Assembly (NCBI GenBank): GCA_029865515.1
Contig: JAOUGQ010000092.1
Location: 1 to 10,770, forward strand
From: Nitrospirota bacterium
Lineage (GTDB): Bacteria > Nitrospirota > Nitrospiria > Nitrospirales > UBA8639
Length of the DNA: 10,770 nucleotides
Direction of reading: 5' to 3'
This document shows, in pieces, positions 6,272 to 10,770 of the stretch (position 1 is the first letter of the stretch; each line of letters begins with the position of its first letter). The translations under genes and the position numbers were made by a program. The notes under the pieces are model-generated. The model was not told where the DNA came from and made no database searches. It saw only the letters and a list, made by a program, of their open reading frames with translations.

Positions 6272-7399
6272 TTACGAGATTGGTATACGCGGAACACGGT
6301 GTGAAATACAGGTGACAATCTCGTAATTAATGGTCCCCAGCTTCTGGGCCAGCTCATCCGCCGTCACTTCTTCAGCGCCTTGGCGGCCGATGATCACAAC
6401 CTCGTCGCCCTGCTGAACTTTGCCACGGAGAGCTGTCACGTCCAACAGTGTCAAATCCATCGTGATACGCCCCACCTGGCGACAGCGAACCCCGTGAACC
6501 AACATCGTGCAATGATTGGAAAGATTCCGGCTCAAGCCATCCCCATATCCCACTGGCACAGTGGCAATCAATGACTGCCTCTTAGTGTGGTAGGCATGCC
6601 CATAACTTAATCCCATGCCGGCCGGCACTTCCTTGAGAAACACGATGCGGGTTTTCCATTCCAGAACGGGTTTCAGTTCATTGACCCGGGAATTGGCAAT
6701 CTCGCGCGAGGGGTGAAGGCCGTAGATCGCAATCCCAGGCCGTGCGGCATCAAAGTAGGAATCAGGTAGATCAAAAATCGCCGCGCTGTTAGCCATGTGC
6801 CGAACCTCGATTCCATACCCCTGGGTTCCTGCCAGAACCTGGCGGAAACGGCCTAGTTGTTCTAAGGAGTACTCCTTATCCCGTTCGTCGGCACGCGGAA
6901 AATGGCTCATGATGCCCCTGATGTGCAGCGCCGGAAATGCCTGGCAGTGCTCTAGAAAATTCCGGACGGAGTCCGGCTGTAAGCCCAACCGTCCCATTCC
7001 TGTGTCCACCTTCACATGCACGGCGATCCGTTTCCCTACCCTTTCCGCCTCCCGGGCCAGAGCCTCTGCCATGTCGAAGGTGGAAATGGTCGATTCAAAA
7101 CTGTGGGCGACAAGCGCCGGGGCATGTTCAGGAAGGGGTTCCGAAAGCACAATATAGGTAGCCTGAATGCCTTCCTGGACCAGAGCCATGCCTTCTTCGA
7201 AGTCAGCAATACCGAAGGTCGTGTACCCCAAACTCGTCAGGTGGCGGGCAATGATGGTCGCCCCGTGTCCATACGCATCGGCCTTAATACAGGGCCACAA
7301 TTGACGGCTCCCGACGAGTTCCTGAAGCAGACGCATATTGTGCGTGAGATGATGAAGGTTGACGAAGGCTTTCGTCAGACGAATGGACTGCTCAGACAT
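6272..7399 (-). CDS. alr: Alanine racemase
   Basis: PLP-dependent fold-III alanine racemase, a cytoplasmic enzyme that interconverts L- and D-alanine, normally for peptidoglycan. The PLP lysine is Lys39 in PCIKADAYGHG. The second catalytic base is Tyr266 in GLSYGHAY, close to Tyr265 of the Geobacillus enzyme. The C-terminal domain has VGYGDGLSR and GRITMDLT, both typical. The predicted 375 residues match the family. An alternative ATG at 7414 adds five residues and overlaps the orr stop by 8 bases. Neither start has a clear Shine-Dalgarno, so translation is probably coupled to orr. The frame stays open to 7489, but that part lies inside orr. Being last in the oraSE-orr operon suggests a catabolic role converting the D-alanine made by ornithine breakdown to L-alanine, perhaps besides cell-wall supply. 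Confidence 0.93.
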   Translation of the reverse strand: MSEQSIRLTKAFVNLHHLTHNMRLLQELVGSRQLWPCIKADAYGHGATIIARHLTSLGYTTFGIADFEEGMALVQEGIQATYIVLSEPLPEHAPALVAHSFESTISTFDMAEALAREAERVGKRIAVHVKVDTGMGRLGLQPDSVRNFLEHCQAFPALHIRGIMSHFPRADERDKEYSLEQLGRFRQVLAGTQGYGIEVRHMANSAAIFDLPDSYFDAARPGIAIYGLHPSREIANSRVNELKPVLEWKTRIVFLKEVPAGMGLSYGHAYHTKRQSLIATVPVGYGDGLSRNLSNHCTMLVHGVRCRQVGRITMDLTLLDVTALRGKVQQGDEVVIIGRQGAEEVTADELAQKLGTINYEIVTCISHRVPRIPIS

Positions 7400-7406
7400 T
7401 GGTCTG

Positions 7407-8501
7407 TCATGCATCGCTTGACCGGACACCGGCTTGAAACGGTCGTTTTTTGACGTACTCTGACGTTGAAACCCGAAGGAGAGCGGCATAGTTGAGGGAA
7501 AAAATCAGCTCATCTCCCACACCATACGCGGTGTCTGTTCGGGTCACATCGACGACAAGATACCCGCTCGAAGCACCCACAATTGTGACCTGTGAATCAA
7601 GGGGTGTCATCCCTTCGATCACCACATCTTCTCGTCCTACATTCAAGAGCGCCCGGATCATTTCCCCACGATCCTGATACTCAGGCAACTCCCCAAAGGC
7701 ATCCTCGCTTCGTGTGCCCACTGGCAATGAGGGTTTTTTCTTGAGCTCCAGAATTTCAGCATGCAGAAGAAAGGCATCCTGAAAGGTACCTGGCCATGGC
7801 CGGCGATGCACCGTCTCGCGCCCCAAGAGGATGGCCTCCCCTATCCGTGCATGGTTGATCCGCATCGGAGTCTCTCCAGCCACGAGAAGATCAAGCCCGC
7901 TTGAGTTCATACCTGAGATCCACTCAAGACGGTACCCGACAAGTTCCTCCACTGCGGTGGCCAGCTCGACGAGTCGCGCCATGTTGTCAGTGCTCGGCAC
8001 GACACCTCCGAAGCACGCCAGATTGGTTCCAATTCCTTGAATACGGATACCGGAAAGCTGCATGGCGGCACGGACAAAGGGAAGGAGTTGGTCCGGTGGA
8101 ATGCCTTCACGCAAATCACCCAGCTCAACCATCAACATCACGTCATGCACCATGCCACGACGGCAGGCAGCTTGCGACAAGGCTTCCGCCACGGCAATCT
8201 CCGAGTTCACACTGACATCGATCGTCCCCACGACCTCCTCGACCTCCGACAACGGGGGAAGGCGCAATAGCATGTAGCGAGTGTGAATCCCCGCTGCCTG
8301 TAGACGGTGGATATTTTCCATACGGGAGTCGGCCAGAGACGAGACACCGCCGCGCAGCATGGCTTTGGCCACTTCCGGTTGACCACAGACGCCCTTAGTC
8401 ACACCGGTGACACTAATTCCGTGCGACTGACACACGCTGACGATTGTCCGGCTATTATGTTCGATTTTGTTGAGGTCGATCGTCAGGTAGGGAGAGGCCA
8501 A
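7407..8501 (-). CDS. orr: Ornithine racemase (PLP-dependent, alanine racemase-like fold III)
   Basis: 364-residue PLP enzyme that converts L-ornithine to D-ornithine, the substrate of the aminomutase encoded just upstream. The N-terminus SPYLTIDLNKIEHN carries the family's (L/I)TID(L/I)NK pattern, and Lys36 (GVTKGVC) is the expected PLP lysine. Diagnostic stretches are VELGDLREG, LGRETVHR, LKKKPSLPVG, GASSGYLVVDV and TSEYVKK, which I recall as close to the Clostridium sticklandii ornithine racemase. The frame is open up to 8723, but that upstream part lies inside oraE. The start is a TTG at 8501, 7 bases after the oraE stop; it matches the family N-terminus and no ATG or GTG is available. AGGAGGT at the very end of oraE lies 15 bases upstream. 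The protein may act on alanine or other basic amino acids too. Confidence 0.88.
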   Translation of the reverse strand: MASPYLTIDLNKIEHNSRTIVSVCQSHGISVTGVTKGVCGQPEVAKAMLRGGVSSLADSRMENIHRLQAAGIHTRYMLLRLPPLSEVEEVVGTIDVSVNSEIAVAEALSQAACRRGMVHDVMLMVELGDLREGIPPDQLLPFVRAAMQLSGIRIQGIGTNLACFGGVVPSTDNMARLVELATAVEELVGYRLEWISGMNSSGLDLLVAGETPMRINHARIGEAILLGRETVHRRPWPGTFQDAFLLHAEILELKKKPSLPVGTRSEDAFGELPEYQDRGEMIRALLNVGREDVVIEGMTPLDSQVTIVGASSGYLVVDVTRTDTAYGVGDELIFSLNYAALLRVSTSEYVKKRPFQAGVRSSDA

Positions 8502-8508
8502 GGCGTGT

Positions 8509-10704
8509 CTATTTGACCTCCTTTTGACGCAGCGTGCGCACGAGGAAACTCGCCACGTCCCGGCCAGTCGTCCCTCGCCCGAACCCGCCATCCATACCAC
8601 ATGTCCGGGCCAGTTCGTCAGTGACCTGCGTTCCTCCAGCCAGTAACACCAGGCGATCCCGCACTCTCCGTTGAGTAGCCAGCTTCTGGAGACGCTCCAT
8701 GTGCTGTTCATGAACATGAGCATGCGTGACGATGGTGGAGATCAAAATGGCGCAGGCCTGGTATTCCATGGCAGCATCAAGAAGCCGCTCAATCGTGACT
8801 GAAGTTCCCAGGTCATGACACAAGAATCCATACTTTTCAATCCCGCCATGTTTAATATCAAGAATTTCATGGAGCCCCACGGAGTGCTCATCCTCCCCAA
8901 CCGTCGCTGCCACAATGTGCAAACGCCGCGGTCGCACCCACGCTTCAATCTCTTTATCAGCCAAGGGTTGCTCTGGAACAGTCAGCGACAGCTCATGCTT
9001 ATTGATTTCCACCTGAAGCACGCCTTTGATTTCAAACACACTGCCTTCAGCCGGATGCATGACCCGTCGGCTGATGACCTCCAGATGAGTCAGTCCCATG
9101 TGCTTGGCCATTTCAATGGCCGCTGCTTCAGCTATCTCGGGATTATCCGGCACAAAAATGGTCACACACACCACACCGTCGGCATGTTTCTCAACTTCCG
9201 GGCTAAGTTTTCCCGCCGCCAGGTCCGCCAGAGGTTTGCTTAAACGTGTTTCCACATTGTCTTCGGAATCGATTTCGTCGATGTATCGGATCTTGGAAGG
9301 ATCACAGAGCGTACATCCTCCATACGCCTCGCAGGCCTTCCCATTCTCGGAGGTGTAGATATTGTCGCCAAAGTGACTGCACACAGGAGCTCCGTAGTCG
9401 GAAGCCCGCGGGATGACGGTATCGGCATCATCACCTTTATCGGGAAGACGGACAATGCCATCTCCCTTTCGTTCCGGGAAAAACCCGGAGTCGACGAATT
9501 GTCCGGCTGCAACGGCGGCATAATATCCTCCCCCCTTCAGGATTTCTTCCAAAAAGAGGACCGCGCGTTCTTTAAGGTTGCGTGCCTCCTCCCGCCACTT
9601 CCCCTCTTCACGCAGCGTGAGAAGGTCGTCCAGCCCATCCAGTCCCATGAACGTTTGTCGTGCCGTATTCACGCCGGCCACATTATTGTAATGCCAGGGA
9701 ATATTGCGTCCCTCGTCAGGTGTGATCGTGCTTTGAATGTTCGTCGGAGTGAGCCGGGAGATCAGCGTGTCCAGCACATGGGTCACAGTCGTTTCCATGG
9801 TGTCGGTTTCCATGTACCGGGTATTTTGCTGTGCCCGGAAGGTATACCCTTCAAATATCTCACGAAGCGCCACGGCATAGGTCAAATCCAAACGCATCTT
9901 GGGTGCAGGGGGCGCCGTTGGTGGAACGGTGGAGAGAGCGATGTAAGATTTTTTCATCCCCACCGCTCGGGAGAACGCACTATTGATGGCATGCTGGACA
10001 AAAAGTTCAGGCGTAACTTTCCAGGCTTCTTTGGCCGTGGCATTGGCATTGTGCGCACCATCCAGTTGAAGAATCGCCCCATCCGCCAAGATCCTCTTGG
10101 CTTCAGCCGCATCCACGAACGAGCGGTGCATATTGATATCACGATAGAGGATGTTGTACTGCGGATCCTGATGGGCCCCATTTACCCCTTCCTCCACAAA
10201 TAAGACGGCCATTTCGGGACCGGCCCGGCCGCTCACATACGAGTGGAAATTGATCGGTCGTCCCACCTCCTCCTCAATGGCATCCAGCGCTTTGCGCGTG
10301 GCACGGATCTGCTTGCGGGTAACCGGTATCCCCCCGACGCCTTCGGGCGTGCCCTCGATGAGCCCGTCAATATGGGATTGTCCCGTTGTCCGAATCACCA
10401 TGATGTGATCGGCACCGTGCCAGGCCACCATTCGCATGCGCCGCAGATCGTCTTCGAAACGCCCTGATGCAATCTCTGTCGTGACCACCACAGCACATTG
10501 GGGATCCATATTCTCAAAGGCATGAGCCGCCGGGAGCGGAACCGAGTTCTTCAGATTCTTTGAAGTATCCTTCAGAATAAACGGCCCGACCTGGTGATCG
10601 GTAATTGGCTGACGCCAAATCCATCCCTTTCGCCTCGGCCGGTACAAGGCAAGGTCTTTGAGGACCTCACGGATATCAAGCTTTTGATCGGGAGATAATT
10701 TCAT
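8509..10704 (-). CDS. oraE: D-ornithine 4,5-aminomutase, large (catalytic) subunit
   Basis: 731-residue large subunit of the adenosylcobalamin- and PLP-dependent mutase that moves the terminal amino group of D-ornithine to give (2R,4S)-2,4-diaminopentanoate. The N-terminal two thirds should be the TIM barrel; a cobalamin-binding Rossmann domain follows at about 590-731. The B12 motif DxHxxG is D605-E-H607-S-V-G610, and Lys618 (DIKHGG) lies 11 residues after the His. That is the same spacing as His618 and Lys629 of the C. sticklandii enzyme, where the Lys holds PLP. Length matches the family. The start is ATG at 10704 with GGGAGGT 9 bases upstream and an ATGA overlap with oraS; a TTG at 10722 in frame is less likely. 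Four cysteines (442, 458, 464, 467) cluster in the linker between the domains; I do not know whether this is conserved. Confidence 0.95.
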   Translation of the reverse strand: MKLSPDQKLDIREVLKDLALYRPRRKGWIWRQPITDHQVGPFILKDTSKNLKNSVPLPAAHAFENMDPQCAVVVTTEIASGRFEDDLRRMRMVAWHGADHIMVIRTTGQSHIDGLIEGTPEGVGGIPVTRKQIRATRKALDAIEEEVGRPINFHSYVSGRAGPEMAVLFVEEGVNGAHQDPQYNILYRDINMHRSFVDAAEAKRILADGAILQLDGAHNANATAKEAWKVTPELFVQHAINSAFSRAVGMKKSYIALSTVPPTAPPAPKMRLDLTYAVALREIFEGYTFRAQQNTRYMETDTMETTVTHVLDTLISRLTPTNIQSTITPDEGRNIPWHYNNVAGVNTARQTFMGLDGLDDLLTLREEGKWREEARNLKERAVLFLEEILKGGGYYAAVAAGQFVDSGFFPERKGDGIVRLPDKGDDADTVIPRASDYGAPVCSHFGDNIYTSENGKACEAYGGCTLCDPSKIRYIDEIDSEDNVETRLSKPLADLAAGKLSPEVEKHADGVVCVTIFVPDNPEIAEAAAIEMAKHMGLTHLEVISRRVMHPAEGSVFEIKGVLQVEINKHELSLTVPEQPLADKEIEAWVRPRRLHIVAATVGEDEHSVGLHEILDIKHGGIEKYGFLCHDLGTSVTIERLLDAAMEYQACAILISTIVTHAHVHEQHMERLQKLATQRRVRDRLVLLAGGTQVTDELARTCGMDGGFGRGTTGRDVASFLVRTLRQKEVK
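8516..8522 (-). promoter_or_regulatory. Ribosome binding site of orr, inside the end of oraE
   Basis: AGGAGGT sits over the last oraE codons (Lys-Glu-Val), 15 bases before the TTG start at 8501. The spacing is longer than usual, which together with TTG suggests orr translation depends partly on ribosomes finishing oraE. Confidence 0.55.
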
Positions 10705-10770
10705 GTCGATAGCACCTCCCAATGGTGACCATCTAAAAGCGCTTCCCCTGCTGCACGAACTGAGAGGTTT
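10701..10770 (-). CDS. oraS: 3' end of D-ornithine 4,5-aminomutase small subunit (partial)
   Basis: Only the last 22 codons are in the window, ending NLSVRAAGEALLDGHHWEVLST and a TGA that shares ATGA with the oraE start. The stretch resembles the C-terminal end of clostridial OraS as I recall it (NISVREAG...L..G..W). It also fits the usual oraS-oraE gene order. OraS is the ~120-residue partner needed for an active OraSE complex. Confidence 0.75.
   Translation of the reverse strand, partial: NLSVRAAGEALLDGHHWEVLST
10714..10720 (-). promoter_or_regulatory. Ribosome binding site of oraE, inside oraS
   Basis: GGGAGGT, 9 bases before the ATG at 10704, decides this start over the in-frame TTG at 10722, which would have no upstream binding site. 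Confidence 0.8.

Noticed and set aside
8502..8723. N-terminal extension of the ornithine racemase frame
   Set aside because: Overlaps oraE in another frame, is Trp/Arg-rich and unlike the family, whose N-terminus begins at the TTG at 8501.
9373..10203. 276-codon plus-strand open frame inside oraE
   Set aside because: Shadow of oraE on the opposite strand; the minus-strand frame has conserved catalytic motifs and a good start.

Overview
The window is about 10.8 kb of moderately GC-rich bacterial chromosome. Almost every gene lies on the minus strand. The gene set (paired half-size YeeE/YedE sulfur transporters, a tandem universal stress protein, a single-domain response regulator, ornithine aminomutase genes) suggests an environmental bacterium. 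Nitrospirota (Nitrospira-like) is my best guess, but it rests on general resemblance and no marker gene is present.

Right part (6272-10770, minus strand): the tail of oraS, then oraE, orr and alr form one tightly packed operon. OraS/OraE is the adenosylcobalamin- and PLP-dependent D-ornithine 4,5-aminomutase, Orr makes its D-ornithine substrate from L-ornithine, and Alr interconverts L- and D-alanine. In the known clostridial pathway the aminomutase product is cleaved to acetyl-CoA plus D-alanine, so alr in this operon makes metabolic sense as the step returning D-alanine to the L-pool. The other genes expected (ord, ortA, ortB) would lie beyond 10770. A hairpin with a T-run (6158-6135) may end the operon.

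Middle part (2860-6016, minus strand): a GTG-started CheY-like receiver; then a membrane-anchored protease with a cytoplasmic FHA domain, one transmembrane helix, a long coiled coil and a trypsin-like domain with an intact His/Asp/Ser triad; then a double-domain universal stress protein 46 bases downstream. This looks like an envelope or general stress module. A strong bidirectional terminator (2705-2737) separates it from the only clear plus-strand gene.

Left part (1-2602): a small secreted six-cysteine protein on the plus strand (2201-2602); a ~425-base gene-free region; two overlapping YeeE/YedE half-transporter genes on the minus strand; a degenerate interspersed-repeat-like stretch (478-698); a gene-poor stretch; and the 5' end of an exported protein running off the left edge.

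The most biologically interesting content is the ornithine aminomutase-racemase-alanine racemase operon and the FHA-protease/stress-protein pair. I see no CRISPR array, rRNA, tRNA, transposase or phage gene.
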